A stretch of DNA of 64,000 bases from a virus, in IMG/VR virus record IMGVR_UViG_3300024999_000097, positions 1 through 64,000 of that record; one strand, given 5' to 3'. The number at the start of each line of letters is the position of its first letter. Positions within the stretch are counted from its first letter, which is position 1. This document shows positions 46,407 through 54,443 of the stretch, piece after piece. The translations under genes and the position numbers were made by a program. Under the pieces are notes generated by a model. It did no database searches, had not been told where the DNA came from, and saw only the letters and a list, made by a program, of their open reading frames with translations.

Positions 46407-47377
46407 TGCCAGTAAATAATAACTTAAAACCAACTACTTTCCCAATGCAAATTAAGTTTGATGAAATACCGGTAACTGAGTTTCATAATAACCTTGAAAA
46501 TATTGATGTTAAAATAGAATATGCTCCTACAATGGATGACCTTCGCAACTTTGTGCCTAACTTTGCTTTAGCAACTTGGGCTGATAAGCCTGAAATTCAA
46601 GATTTAACAGAAATTGAAAAAGATAAAGCTATCTACATGGTTTTTAGGGAAAAGCTTCTTCCTTCAACTCTTGAAACAATTAGACCTACTTTCCTTTTAA
46701 AAGGTATTTCATATCAGGATGTTACTCATATCCTTCGTTATCGCGGAGCTACTTTCTCAGCTGAATGTTCCGGTGATAAATGGTGGACCGATAAAGATGT
46801 AGTTGTCCCAACTAGTATTCAAAATAGTCCTGAATTTTATACACGGTATAAGGAGCTTTCAAAACAAATTAAGCAACTTTATTGTGATATGCTTGACTCA
46901 CGCGAGATAAGTTTACTTGACGCCAGGTTCATTTTGCATAGAGGAATGGAAACTTATTATCATATGTCAATTAGCCTACGTGAAGCTTTGCATTTCATCA
47001 AACATAGGATTGATAAGCAAATTCAACCTGATTCTGATAATGTAATAGCTTATCGGATGTGGGAAGCTTTAATTGACCGATATCCGCTTCTTGTAGACAT
47101 AATTGACATTCATCAACCGGCAATGTTTTATGTAAAAACTGCAAGAACTGGTAGATGTACAAACCTTTTTGTTCCTGATGCTGATACTGATATTTATGAA
47201 TGGAATGAAGAAGATTATTTATATGGTAGGACTCGTGACAAAGTTAATGGTACGGATAAAAAGTTAGCTGAATCCTACTATCCGTTTGGTGAAATATTAA
47301 AAAATTTGGATGCTAAGATAGCAAGAATCAAAAAGGAAAACATTGCCAAGTATGGTGAAGACTTCTTTAAAATTTAG
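46406..47377 (+). CDS. Divergent ThyX-family flavoprotein
   Basis: 323 aa. The second half follows ThyX: VTHILRYRGATFSAECSGDK stands where canonical ThyX has VRHRxxSxxxxSxRY, and LDARFILHRGMETYYHMSIS then LREALHFIKHRIDKQIQPDS corresponds to the conserved helix region with dUMP/FAD contacts (LREALHFxxxR). The first catalytic motif is not conserved, while a canonical ThyX sits at 60816. So this copy likely uses another nucleotide or adds another group, for example a hydroxymethylase. ATG 46406 (TAATG overlap) follows GGAG. It is the last gene before polymerase. Confidence 0.8.
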   Translation: MPVNNNLKPTTFPMQIKFDEIPVTEFHNNLENIDVKIEYAPTMDDLRNFVPNFALATWADKPEIQDLTEIEKDKAIYMVFREKLLPSTLETIRPTFLLKGISYQDVTHILRYRGATFSAECSGDKWWTDKDVVVPTSIQNSPEFYTRYKELSKQIKQLYCDMLDSREISLLDARFILHRGMETYYHMSISLREALHFIKHRIDKQIQPDSDNVIAYRMWEALIDRYPLLVDIIDIHQPAMFYVKTARTGRCTNLFVPDADTDIYEWNEEDYLYGRTRDKVNGTDKKLAESYYPFGEILKNLDAKIARIKKENIAKYGEDFFKI

Positions 47378-47394
47378 TTAGAAGGTGTTGCGTT

Positions 47395-50079
47395 ATCGAC
47401 TTACATCGCCATGATGAATATAGTAATTTTGATGGATATGGTAAAGCAACTACCTTAGCTAAAATAGCCAAAGAAAAAGGCTATGAAGCTTTAGGTATTG
47501 CTAACCATGGTAATAGTAATGGATTAGTTGAACATTACTTTGCTTGTAAAGAAAATGGTATAAAACCAGTAATGGGTGTTGAGGTTTATTTTCAACCGGT
47601 ATTTAATAAAGATAAACCAACATACCATTTATGCTTATTTATTAAAAATCTTAAAGGTTATGAAAACCTTAATAGGATAATAACAATAGCTAATTCAGAT
47701 TATTTTTACTATAAACCTATAGTTACTTTTGAATTGCTTGAAGATTATAATGAGGGTATAATTTGTTCTTCTGCTTGTGTTGGTGGTTTAATTCCCCAAC
47801 TTATAGCTAACAATAAAAAAGAACTTGCTATAAAAGCAACTAAAAAGTTTGTAAATATTTACGGTAAAGACTTCTACTTTGAAATACAACCTTATAAACT
47901 TTTTGATTCACCTGGGCTTCAAGAAAAAGTAAATATAGGTTTGATAAAGTTAAGTGAAAAGTACGACGTCCCTTGTGTATTAACTTCTGATTCACATTAT
48001 GGTAATAAAGAAGACTTCCCCAGTTATCTCAAGATGCATGAAATAGCAGGTAGAACTGGGGAAGCTCTTGATAAAATAAAGCTAACCTATAGTGAAAGAT
48101 ACATGCCAGAGTTAACTGAGATGCCCTCTAGGTTTAAACAAATGCACCCAACCTATAAACATATGGTAAAAGAATTTAAGTTCAATATAGAGGGTCTGGT
48201 GAACTCTATAGATGATGATATACTTGAACTTTTACCCTTACAGATACCTAAGTTTATTGAGGGTGTTGATAGTGGTAAGTTATTAAAGGATGAACTTGTT
48301 AAAGGTTTAAAAGCTAAAGGCAAATATAATAAAAAGTATCTCGCCCAAGTTAAAGAAGAATATGATGTTATTTTACATCATGGTTTTGAAGATTATTTCT
48401 TAATAGTACAAGACTATGTAAAGTGGGCTAAAGATAATGATATTGCTGTAGGTCCTGGTAGAGGCTCTGTCTGCAATAGTATAGTAGCTTATGCATTGGA
48501 TATTACCAATGTTGATCCTATATATTTTAACTTAGATTTTAAAAGGTTTTTGCGGAAAGATAAGAAAAAACTGCCAGATATTGATCTAGATTTTGAAACA
48601 GCTAGAAGACCAGAAGTAATAAAGTACATAATAGATAAGTATCCAGGAAGGGCTGTTCAAATCTGTTCATATGGTCTTTATAAAGTTGATAACTTGATAA
48701 ACGATCTTTGTAAAACTTGTAGTATAAAAGATTCTGGTGAAAAAGCTAACTTAAAAACTTTAGTTAACAAACATGTAATAGAAGGTGTGCTTCAATATGA
48801 AGACCTTATAGCTACACCTGAAGCTAGATACTATAATAAAACATATGATAATGTTATAAATCACTTTAGTAACCTATTTAAGCAAGTAAGGTTTATTGGT
48901 ACACATGCTGCTGGTGTAGCTATCGTAGCTGATGATATTATCAAATATACAGCTATACAAAAGCGGAAAGATAACTTTAGTAGTTCATATGACCTTGCAA
49001 ACTTGGAAAAAATTAATGCTATTAAGTTTGATATTTTAGGTTTAAAAACAATGTCCGAAATAAAGGAACTTGAAGTATTAACCGGTGAAATTCTTGACTA
49101 TTCATGGTTTGAAGATAAAGAGTTATTATCTGCTTTTGGTGCAGGTAATACTGTGGGGATATTCCAGTTTGAAAAAGCAGCAGCAAGGAGTATCCTAACA
49201 GAAATGGATGCAGATTGTATGGAAGATGTAATTGCTGCAAGTGCTTTAAATAGACCTGGTCCTTTGTCATTAAAAATGCCTGAACTTTATGCTGAAAATA
49301 AAAAAGATTCGTCCCATATGCAGGATAGTAAATATTGGGAGTATACAAAGGAAACATATGGTACAATAGTTTACCAAGAACAAATCATGGCTATATGTCG
49401 TAATATTGGTGAAATGGAATATGAAGATATAGACAAAGTCATGAAGATGTTAAAGGGTAGTTCTATTGTTGAATCTGTTTTAAAGAAAAGGGAAGCGGAA
49501 GAAAAAGATCTGCGTGATAAATTCAAAAAGGGTGCTAAGAACCATGGCATAAATAGTAAAGAAGCAGATGACCTTTTTGATAAAATGCTTGTATATTCTT
49601 TCAATAAAGGACATGCTACCGGTTATGGTATTATTAGTGTCCAAAATATGCATTACAAAATAAATCATCCTTTAGAGTTCTGGTTCATGAAAATGAAGTA
49701 TGCTCCAACCGAACAAGACTTAGGTAGATTTAGAGCTAATGCTGTACAAAGTGATTGTTTACTAATGCTTCCTCATGTTAACTTTACAGCTAATTTTTCA
49801 ATAGGTAAAATGGAAGGTGAAAAGGTTATCAGGGAAGGTCTATGTAGTATTAAGAACGTAGGTCTTAAGGCAGCTGAGGTTATCGAGAAGGAACGGTTAA
49901 AGAATGGTAGATATAAAACCATTGATGAATTTATAAGTAGGGTTCCTAAGCGTTCAGTAAACTCTAGGGTAATTAATTCTTTAATAGAACATGGTGCTTT
50001 AGAGTTTGACAAAAAGGTTTATATGAAGCGTGTAATAAAATATAATAGTGCTTTATACATGAGGGGGATGGGAAAATAG
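47395..50079 (+). CDS. dnaE: DNA polymerase III alpha subunit (DnaE-type); ATC start
   Basis: About 894 aa. PHP domain begins at once: IDLHRHDEYSNFDGYGK, the usual first residues of DnaE. Catalytic polymerase motifs follow: GPGRGSVCNS, then LPDIDLDFE with the Asp pair, and helix-hairpin-helix NVGLKAAEVIEKERLKNGRY near the C-terminus. In this frame there is a stop at 47368 and no ATG, GTG or TTG before ATG 47572, which would remove the PHP motif. ATC 47395 lies 9 nt after GAAGG (47381-47385), so translation most likely starts there. It lacks the far C-terminal OB and tau-binding parts of cellular DnaE (about 1100 aa or more). Confidence 0.9.
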   Translation: MDLHRHDEYSNFDGYGKATTLAKIAKEKGYEALGIANHGNSNGLVEHYFACKENGIKPVMGVEVYFQPVFNKDKPTYHLCLFIKNLKGYENLNRIITIANSDYFYYKPIVTFELLEDYNEGIICSSACVGGLIPQLIANNKKELAIKATKKFVNIYGKDFYFEIQPYKLFDSPGLQEKVNIGLIKLSEKYDVPCVLTSDSHYGNKEDFPSYLKMHEIAGRTGEALDKIKLTYSERYMPELTEMPSRFKQMHPTYKHMVKEFKFNIEGLVNSIDDDILELLPLQIPKFIEGVDSGKLLKDELVKGLKAKGKYNKKYLAQVKEEYDVILHHGFEDYFLIVQDYVKWAKDNDIAVGPGRGSVCNSIVAYALDITNVDPIYFNLDFKRFLRKDKKKLPDIDLDFETARRPEVIKYIIDKYPGRAVQICSYGLYKVDNLINDLCKTCSIKDSGEKANLKTLVNKHVIEGVLQYEDLIATPEARYYNKTYDNVINHFSNLFKQVRFIGTHAAGVAIVADDIIKYTAIQKRKDNFSSSYDLANLEKINAIKFDILGLKTMSEIKELEVLTGEILDYSWFEDKELLSAFGAGNTVGIFQFEKAAARSILTEMDADCMEDVIAASALNRPGPLSLKMPELYAENKKDSSHMQDSKYWEYTKETYGTIVYQEQIMAICRNIGEMEYEDIDKVMKMLKGSSIVESVLKKREAEEKDLRDKFKKGAKNHGINSKEADDLFDKMLVYSFNKGHATGYGIISVQNMHYKINHPLEFWFMKMKYAPTEQDLGRFRANAVQSDCLLMLPHVNFTANFSIGKMEGEKVIREGLCSIKNVGLKAAEVIEKERLKNGRYKTIDEFISRVPKRSVNSRVINSLIEHGALEFDKKVYMKRVIKYNSALYMRGMGK

Positions 50080-50312
50080 TGGCTACCAATATAGTACTTC
50101 CTTGTGGTCAAAGTGGTATAGATATTTGTTGTTATAATGATTGTGAAAAGTATTGGGGTAATCCAGAGGAAATCAATAAATGCTATAATTCTTACAAACG
50201 TGCTAAGAAAAAGGCAGGTAAAGTTGCAGCTAAATCTATTAAAATGGACAAGATAGATAAAGAAGTTTTAAAAATATATGCAAAAGTTATTTACAACAAG
50301 AATCCTTTGTGA
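50079..50312 (+). CDS. Cys-containing small protein, 77 aa
   Basis: GTG start overlapping the polymerase stop. Cysteines in PCGQSGIDICCYNDCEKYWG at residues 9-22 and one more later, followed by a basic helical tail (KKKAGKVAAKSIKMDKIDKE). Possibly zinc-binding and nucleic-acid-associated. Not recognised. The last bases contain the next promoter's -35 box. Confidence 0.5.
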   Translation: MATNIVLPCGQSGIDICCYNDCEKYWGNPEEINKCYNSYKRAKKKAGKVAAKSIKMDKIDKEVLKIYAKVIYNKNPL

Positions 50313-50318
50313 TATAAT
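50290..50318 (+). promoter_or_regulatory. Promoter overlapping end of 50079 gene
   Basis: TTTACA (50290-50295), 17 nt, TATAAT (50313-50318) with TG extension. Leader CTTCAGTAGGAAAATAGTAC resembles that of the promoter at 56646. Confidence 0.85.
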
Positions 50319-50359
50319 AACTTCAGTAGGAAAATAGTACTCTAGAGGAGGAATATTTG

Positions 50360-50653
50360 ATGAAAATTTGGACAGTTGATGAAATTAAGGAAAACTTACA
50401 AAAAAGTCAAGCTTGGTTAGAAAGAGCTGTGTTGGCTATTTATGATAAGCAAACTGCTATTGAGAAAAGTGTCAAAGATACAAGGGAAAACAATGGTGTA
50501 GGTTTTAATGGGGTAGATGCTAAGTATCTGAGTTGGGTTGCAGATTATCTTAAATCAGGTAGACATCTATCTGGAAAGCATATCGATAAAGTATTAAAGA
50601 AAATGTTAAAGTATTCAAATCAGTTAACAAAGATTGCAAATGGAGAAATTTAA
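50360..50653 (+). CDS. Hypothetical protein, 97 aa
   Basis: ATG 50360 after GAGGAGG. WTVDEIKENLQKSQAWLERA, then AIYDKQTAIEKSVKDTRENN and GVDAKYLSWVADYLKSGRHL is a pattern found in many phage hypothetical proteins with a KGFSHLS-like end; it lacks a known function. It forms a one-gene unit between promoter and terminator, so it may be strongly expressed. Confidence 0.65.
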   Translation: MKIWTVDEIKENLQKSQAWLERAVLAIYDKQTAIEKSVKDTRENNGVGFNGVDAKYLSWVADYLKSGRHLSGKHIDKVLKKMLKYSNQLTKIANGEI

Positions 50654-50680
50654 CCCTCTTATGAGGGTTTTATTTATTTA
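50652..50680 (+). terminator. Rho-independent terminator
   Basis: AACCCTC, loop TTAT, GAGGGTT (50652-50669), then TTTATTTATTT. Confidence 0.88.
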
Positions 50681-50696
50681 GGAAGGGTGTACAAGT

Positions 50697-51632
50697 TTGG
50701 CGAAAACTAATAAAGCAAAAATAATGCAGCTTTGTAAGCAAATAGACCAAAAGGAAGGCGAAGGCAGTATATTTTCATTAGGTTCTAAGAACTCTATCCT
50801 TAAAATACCACGTTGGTCAACTGGTATAGAGGATTTAGATCATATACTTGGTGGAGGTATGCCTGAAGGCCGTATAATAGAAATATTTGGTCCTGAGTCT
50901 AGTGGTAAGACTTCCCTTGGTTACCATTTAATGTCCTTACATGAGCTTGGTTTAAATATACCTATTGAAGGTACATTTGATGCTAACAGGGCTAAACAGT
51001 TTGGTAATAGACCCAAACAAATGTTAGTTTATAGAGCTAAATATGGTGAACAAGCTTTAAACAGAACTATGAAGTTTGCCGAAGCTGGTATTCCTCTAAT
51101 TGTTATTGATAGTGTTCCAGCATTAAAACCTAAAGAAGATATAGAAAAGCTTAAGAAAAATGTTAACAATGATAAAGAGGAACAAGACCGTATGGGTGGT
51201 GTAGCTAGATTATTACATCGTTATACTCCTATGCTTGAAGAAGTAGTTGAATTTAGTGGTACAACAGTTATATTTATCAATCAAGTCAGAGACAAAATGG
51301 ATGCAATGCTATTTGGTGAAAAAACTGATACACCTGGTGGTAGAGCTTTAAAGTTTTATAGTAGTATTAGAATGCAAGTAGCTAGAAGAGCATGGATTGA
51401 AATACCTAATACTGACCCAAGAAATTCTGCTAAAACAGAAAAAGTTGGAATGATAATGAAGGTTAAGGTAATTAAATCCAAAGTCTGTAATCCAATGGGT
51501 GAAGCAGAACTTCCTATGTTCTTTAAACATAATTTTGTAAGCTTTGATGATATACCGGTATTAAGGAAGCAACTTATGGCTGAAAGTAGGAAAAAGTCTA
51601 GTGATGGAGATGGTGAAGATGGCGATGATTAG
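50697..51632 (+). CDS. recA: RecA/UvsX-like recombinase
   Basis: 311 aa, TTG start. IEDLDHILGGGMPEGRIIEI is followed by the Walker A GPESSGKT (about residues 65-72); IPLIVIDSVPALKP is the Walker B strand; INQVRDKMDAMLFGEK and TPGGRALKFYSSIRMQVARR are the L2/DNA-binding part. The catalytic-type loop reads IPIEGTFDANRAKQFG, with E-G in place of the usual D-x-E spacing. It mediates strand exchange and recombination-dependent replication. An acidic C-terminus ends the protein. The dCMP deaminase overlaps its 3' end. Confidence 0.9.
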   Translation: MAKTNKAKIMQLCKQIDQKEGEGSIFSLGSKNSILKIPRWSTGIEDLDHILGGGMPEGRIIEIFGPESSGKTSLGYHLMSLHELGLNIPIEGTFDANRAKQFGNRPKQMLVYRAKYGEQALNRTMKFAEAGIPLIVIDSVPALKPKEDIEKLKKNVNNDKEEQDRMGGVARLLHRYTPMLEEVVEFSGTTVIFINQVRDKMDAMLFGEKTDTPGGRALKFYSSIRMQVARRAWIEIPNTDPRNSAKTEKVGMIMKVKVIKSKVCNPMGEAELPMFFKHNFVSFDDIPVLRKQLMAESRKKSSDGDGEDGDD

Positions 51633-52032
51633 GCCTAGTAAAGATGCTTACTACTTTGCTATAGCAAAAACTGTAAGTATAAGAAGTACATGTATAAGAA
51701 GGCAATATGGTGCAGTTATTGTCAAAGATGATGAAGTAATAGCTACAGGTTATAATGGTTCACCTAGGGGTGAAGTTAACTGCTGTGATGTTGGACGTTG
51801 TTTCCGTATTGATAATAATGTTCCTAGGGGTACTAATTATGAAACTTGTAAAAGTATCCATGCTGAACAAAATGCTATAATCTCAGCCAGCCGTAAGGAC
51901 ATGTTTGGTGGTATAATGTATATATATTGCTTTGATGTTGCTCTTGGTCAACCAGTAACACCTGAACCATGCCCTATTTGTCAACGTTTAATTAAAAATG
52001 CAGGACTTGAGGTAAAATTATGTCCATGTTAA
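51619..52032 (+). CDS. dCMP deaminase (ComEB-like)
   Basis: 137-138 aa. SIHAEQNAI supplies zinc ligand H and catalytic E; PEPCPICQRLIKNAG supplies the two zinc cysteines. It turns dCMP into dUMP, feeding ThyX. Extra cysteines (NCCDVGRC) suggest a second structural site, as in T4 dCMP deaminase. Start chosen at ATG 51619; ATG 51610 or 51625 are possible. Overlaps RecA end by 14 nt and the nuclease start by 13 nt. Confidence 0.9.
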   Translation: MAMIRPSKDAYYFAIAKTVSIRSTCIRRQYGAVIVKDDEVIATGYNGSPRGEVNCCDVGRCFRIDNNVPRGTNYETCKSIHAEQNAIISASRKDMFGGIMYIYCFDVALGQPVTPEPCPICQRLIKNAGLEVKLCPC

Positions 52033-52838
52033 AAGATGCTATAAAGAAAGAACTAAAAGGTATTAAGATTGGTAGTAGTTTAGCTGATAAACTAGTAATA
52101 GAACAGACATTAAACAAATTATTCTACCTACCAGCTAAACCTAAGGAAGAACTTGAAATGATAAAAGCTCAATATAAGCAAAAACAAGGTGACCGTTATG
52201 GCCTTCATGCTTCTGCTATGCTAGCTTCTACTAATGAATTCTGTTACAGAGAACAAGTGCTTAGCTTATTCTTTAAACAATCACAGGGTGAAAACATTTC
52301 AATAGGTTTAAAACGTATATTCGAGGAAGGTAACTTTATAGGAGAAAAATGGCAACGTTTATTTATCCGTGGTGGATTAGGTACTCCACTTGATATGGAC
52401 CATAGCTTATTTAAAGATGAATATGACCTTAGCTATACTCCTGACGCTATAATTACTATAGGTAAAAAGAAGTTTATAGTAGAAATAAAATCCCAAAATA
52501 CATTTACGTATAAAAAGTCTGAAACACATCCTTCCGGTATGAAGCAGCTTAAATTCTATATGTACCTAACTGGCATACATAATGGGTTCGTATTAGTAGA
52601 AGATAAAAATGACCAAAACTATAAAGTACTATTAGCTGACTATGATGCTGCTGAAATGGAAGAATATATTGAAAGGTTAGAGAATATTCAAATCTATAAA
52701 AGGAAGTTTAGGAAGCTTAAAAAACCTCCTATGAGGATATGTAAAATTCCTAGTTGTAAAAGGGCTTTAAAATGCAATATGCTTGATGCCTGCTTTAATA
52801 TAGGAGAAGGTAGGGTTAGGTTAACTAAGGATGTTTAA
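52020..52838 (+). CDS. Cas4/RecB-like PD-(D/E)XK nuclease
   Basis: 272 aa. Active-site pattern: GEKWQRLFIRGGLG helix, DLSYTPDAIITIGKKKFIVEIKSQN (PDA then ExK) and MKQLKFYMYLTGI (Q-x3-Y). The C-terminal CKIPSCKRALKCNMLDAC gives four cysteines, as in the iron-sulphur cluster of Cas4/AddB-type nucleases. It probably processes DNA ends for RecA-driven recombination. ATG 52020 overlaps the deaminase; ATG 52026 is an alternative. Confidence 0.88.
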   Translation: MSMLKDAIKKELKGIKIGSSLADKLVIEQTLNKLFYLPAKPKEELEMIKAQYKQKQGDRYGLHASAMLASTNEFCYREQVLSLFFKQSQGENISIGLKRIFEEGNFIGEKWQRLFIRGGLGTPLDMDHSLFKDEYDLSYTPDAIITIGKKKFIVEIKSQNTFTYKKSETHPSGMKQLKFYMYLTGIHNGFVLVEDKNDQNYKVLLADYDAAEMEEYIERLENIQIYKRKFRKLKKPPMRICKIPSCKRALKCNMLDACFNIGEGRVRLTKDV

Positions 52839-52887
52839 GAGCGGTTAAGAAGTTTTAGGTATACTTTTTATATTTTCTGTATATGAT

Positions 52888-52923
52888 ATTGCATAGCACT
52901 TTAATTAAGGAGGTCTATGCAAT
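52888..52923 (+). promoter_or_regulatory. Inverted repeat flanking ribosome site
   Basis: ATTGCATAG (52888-52896) and CTATGCAAT (52915-52923) are perfectly complementary and place AAGGAGG in the loop and the first two bases of the ATG in the stem. A weak -10 box (TATGATATT) overlaps the left arm. Confidence 0.7.
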
Positions 52924-53143
52924 GTCTATACCTAAAGGTAAACTTAAACGTAAAGCTGTATTCTTTACAACAGTTGATAAAGATATTTTTGTTTTGGCAG
53001 AATCTAAGCCTAACTTTTCTGATTGGGTTAAAGCTAAGCTAAGGGATGAACTATTTGTTGATATGTTACTTATAGAACAGCAGCAACAAACAGAATATAA
53101 GGAACCAGTCAAACAAAAGATAGTATGGAATTTCCCCAACTAA
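52922..53143 (+). CDS. Possible ribbon-helix-helix protein, 73 aa
   Basis: ATG 52922 is 8 nt after AAGGAGG; a longer frame opens at 52883. KLKRKAVFFTTVDKDIFVLA (strand) then SDWVKAKLRDELFVDMLLIE (helices) is compatible with a small RHH regulator, followed by a Q-rich tail. As with the RHH gene at 38222, the ribosome site is enclosed by an inverted repeat. Function unproven. Confidence 0.55.
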   Translation: MSIPKGKLKRKAVFFTTVDKDIFVLAESKPNFSDWVKAKLRDELFVDMLLIEQQQQTEYKEPVKQKIVWNFPN

Positions 53144-53154
53144 GGTACCCTATA

Positions 53155-53237
53155 GTTAACTAGGATAGCTTTTCCTAATACTTATTTAATTATATGGTAG
53201 TTTATATATGTATTTTGTTCTTGGCCATCCTAGTAAC
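53155..53237. repeat. About 83-bp intergenic repeat with inverted ends (copy 3)
   Basis: Ends GTTAACTAGGATAGC (53155-53169) and GGCCATCCTAGTAAC (53223-53237). Aligns along its whole length with 820-901, including ATTTAATT and GTTTATATAT segments. It lies just before a promoter. Confidence 0.75.
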
Positions 53238-53263
53238 TTCTAAGGTATATGCTAAAATAACTG

Positions 53264-53292
53264 TTTACTTTGCTTCTACTATTTGATATAAT
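53264..53292 (+). promoter_or_regulatory. Promoter with TTCTAC in spacer
   Basis: TTTACT (53264-53269), 17 nt, TATAAT (53287-53292) with TG extension. The spacer carries CTTCTACT, similar to the spacers at 56646 and 57950. Confidence 0.82.
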
Positions 53293-53319
53293 GGTTTTAG
53301 TAGGGAGGAGGTGTACAGT

Positions 53320-53499
53320 TTGATAATAAGTAAATCTAGTCCACAAGGTAATATATTTGCAATAATAGCCTTAGCAAAGCAACTTCTTGAAGTTGAAGCC
53401 GGTAGGAAGATGCAAAATGAAGTACAGCAGCAAAGGTCTTACGAAGATGCTTTAAAGGTTATTAAGAAATATGTACCTGAAATTAGTTTTATAGACTAA
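53320..53499 (+). CDS. Hypothetical protein, 59 aa
   Basis: TTG 53320 lies 7 nt after GGGAGGAGG; GTG 53311 overlaps that site and is rejected. IISKSSPQGNIFAIIALAKQ followed by a helical EDALKVIKKYVPEISFID. It resembles short phage proteins that accompany cytosine- or adenine-related enzymes, but I cannot name a family. Confidence 0.55.
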   Translation: MIISKSSPQGNIFAIIALAKQLLEVEAGRKMQNEVQQQRSYEDALKVIKKYVPEISFID

Positions 53500-53521
53500 A
53501 ACTTAAGGAGGAATTTATATA

Positions 53522-53737
53522 ATGACTAAAATAGTAAAGTTAAACTTAACTAAAGGTGACATGATAGTATTATCAAAACAAGGTGCAGTTAAATACCCTG
53601 AATATGAAAATGTTCCAATGTTTGTTAAACTCGTTACAACTTTAAGGGTTTATGTAAATGACTTGTTTGGCAATTCACTTTGGTTAGTTCTTTCTAAAAA
53701 AGATGTTAATCCATACTATGAAGGTCAGGAGTTGTAG
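53522..53737 (+). CDS. Hypothetical protein, 71 aa
   Basis: AAGGAGG precedes ATG. Beta-type N-terminus (KIVKLNLTKGDMIVLSKQGA), then TLRVYVNDLFGNSLWLVLSK. Not recognised. Close spacing with neighbours marks an operon of small genes. Confidence 0.5.
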   Translation: MTKIVKLNLTKGDMIVLSKQGAVKYPEYENVPMFVKLVTTLRVYVNDLFGNSLWLVLSKKDVNPYYEGQEL

Positions 53738-53740
53738 AAG

Positions 53741-53941
53741 TTGAAGTGGTATAAAGAGTGTCCAAGGCTAGGTACAATTAGGACAAAAACTTCATTTTTG
53801 TTTTTACCAAAAACAATAGATGGTGTTACAAAATGGCTTGAAAAAGCAATATGGGAAGAATGTTTTATACTTACTTCTCATATTCCTATATTTAAAAGTT
53901 CAGAAAAACCAGTATGGGTTCCTATAAAATGGAAGGAGTAG
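53741..53941 (+). CDS. Hypothetical protein, 66 aa
   Basis: TTG start 3 nt after the preceding stop. Sequence RTKTSFLFLPKTIDGVTKWL, then EKAIWEECFILTSHIPIF has no motif I recognise; W and F residues are abundant. The ribosome site is the AGGAG within the upstream gene's final codons. Confidence 0.45.
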   Translation: MKWYKECPRLGTIRTKTSFLFLPKTIDGVTKWLEKAIWEECFILTSHIPIFKSSEKPVWVPIKWKE

Positions 53942-53946
53942 TAGTA

Positions 53947-54027
53947 ATGATTATTAAGGTAATATTTATAGTAACAGCTACTTTAGCAATCATTAACTTA
54001 ATCTTATATAGAAAGAAGGTTAAATAG
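53947..54027 (+). CDS. Single-span membrane peptide, 26 aa
   Basis: MIIKVIFIVTATLAIINLIL then YRKKVK: one membrane span with a positive C-terminal end. GGAG lies upstream. Fully contained between two coding genes. Function unknown. Confidence 0.45.
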   Translation: MIIKVIFIVTATLAIINLILYRKKVK

Positions 54028-54028
54028 T

Positions 54029-54268
54029 ATGGTAGTAGCATTTAAAGTGTATTCTATGAAGTTTCCTACAATGAAATTAACCGCCGATGAAGCTGGCCTA
54101 ATCTTAGGTATATCCGATGCTAGTGTACGACAGTACATCCGCAAAGGTAGACTTAAAGCTATTAAAATAGGTACCCTCAGAACTTCACCATATCTAATTG
54201 ATTTTCATGAAATTATGAAATTTATGAAAGTTCTAAGGTTTAAAAGGAAACATGGGTTAATAAAATAA
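54029..54268 (+). CDS. Excisionase/MerR-type helix-turn-helix protein
   Basis: 79 aa. LTADEAGLILGISDASVRQY then IRKGRLKAIKIGTLRTSPYLI is the HTH_17 (excisionase-like) domain: a helix-turn-helix followed by the wing K-x-G-x-L-x-A-x-K. It may be a regulator or a recombination directionality factor, although no integrase is visible in this window. A membrane peptide gene ends 2 nt before it. Confidence 0.75.
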   Translation: MVVAFKVYSMKFPTMKLTADEAGLILGISDASVRQYIRKGRLKAIKIGTLRTSPYLIDFHEIMKFMKVLRFKRKHGLIK

Positions 54269-54293
54269 TTAGATGCTAGGAGGCAGATTTTAA

Positions 54294-54443
54294 ATGATAG
54301 TAGTTACATGTCCAGTTTGTGGATCAAATGATATTGACCTTGATGATAGTTATGATTTAGATACTGATAGTTGTATATACTTTAAATGCAATCATTGCGA
54401 TGCTATATTTGATAAAAGTAATGCAGATTATGAGAATATTTAA
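54294..54443 (+). CDS. Zinc-ribbon mini-protein, 49 aa
   Basis: AGGAGG upstream. TCPVCGSNDIDLDD and FKCNHCDAIFD give two CxxC knuckles 25 residues apart, a rubredoxin/zinc-ribbon pattern. Acidic overall. Function unknown. Confidence 0.6.
   Translation: MIVVTCPVCGSNDIDLDDSYDLDTDSCIYFKCNHCDAIFDKSNADYENI

Noticed and set aside
54029-54268. Excisionase-like protein as proof that the phage is temperate
   Set aside because: The same helix-turn-helix serves many regulators and no integrase is in the window.
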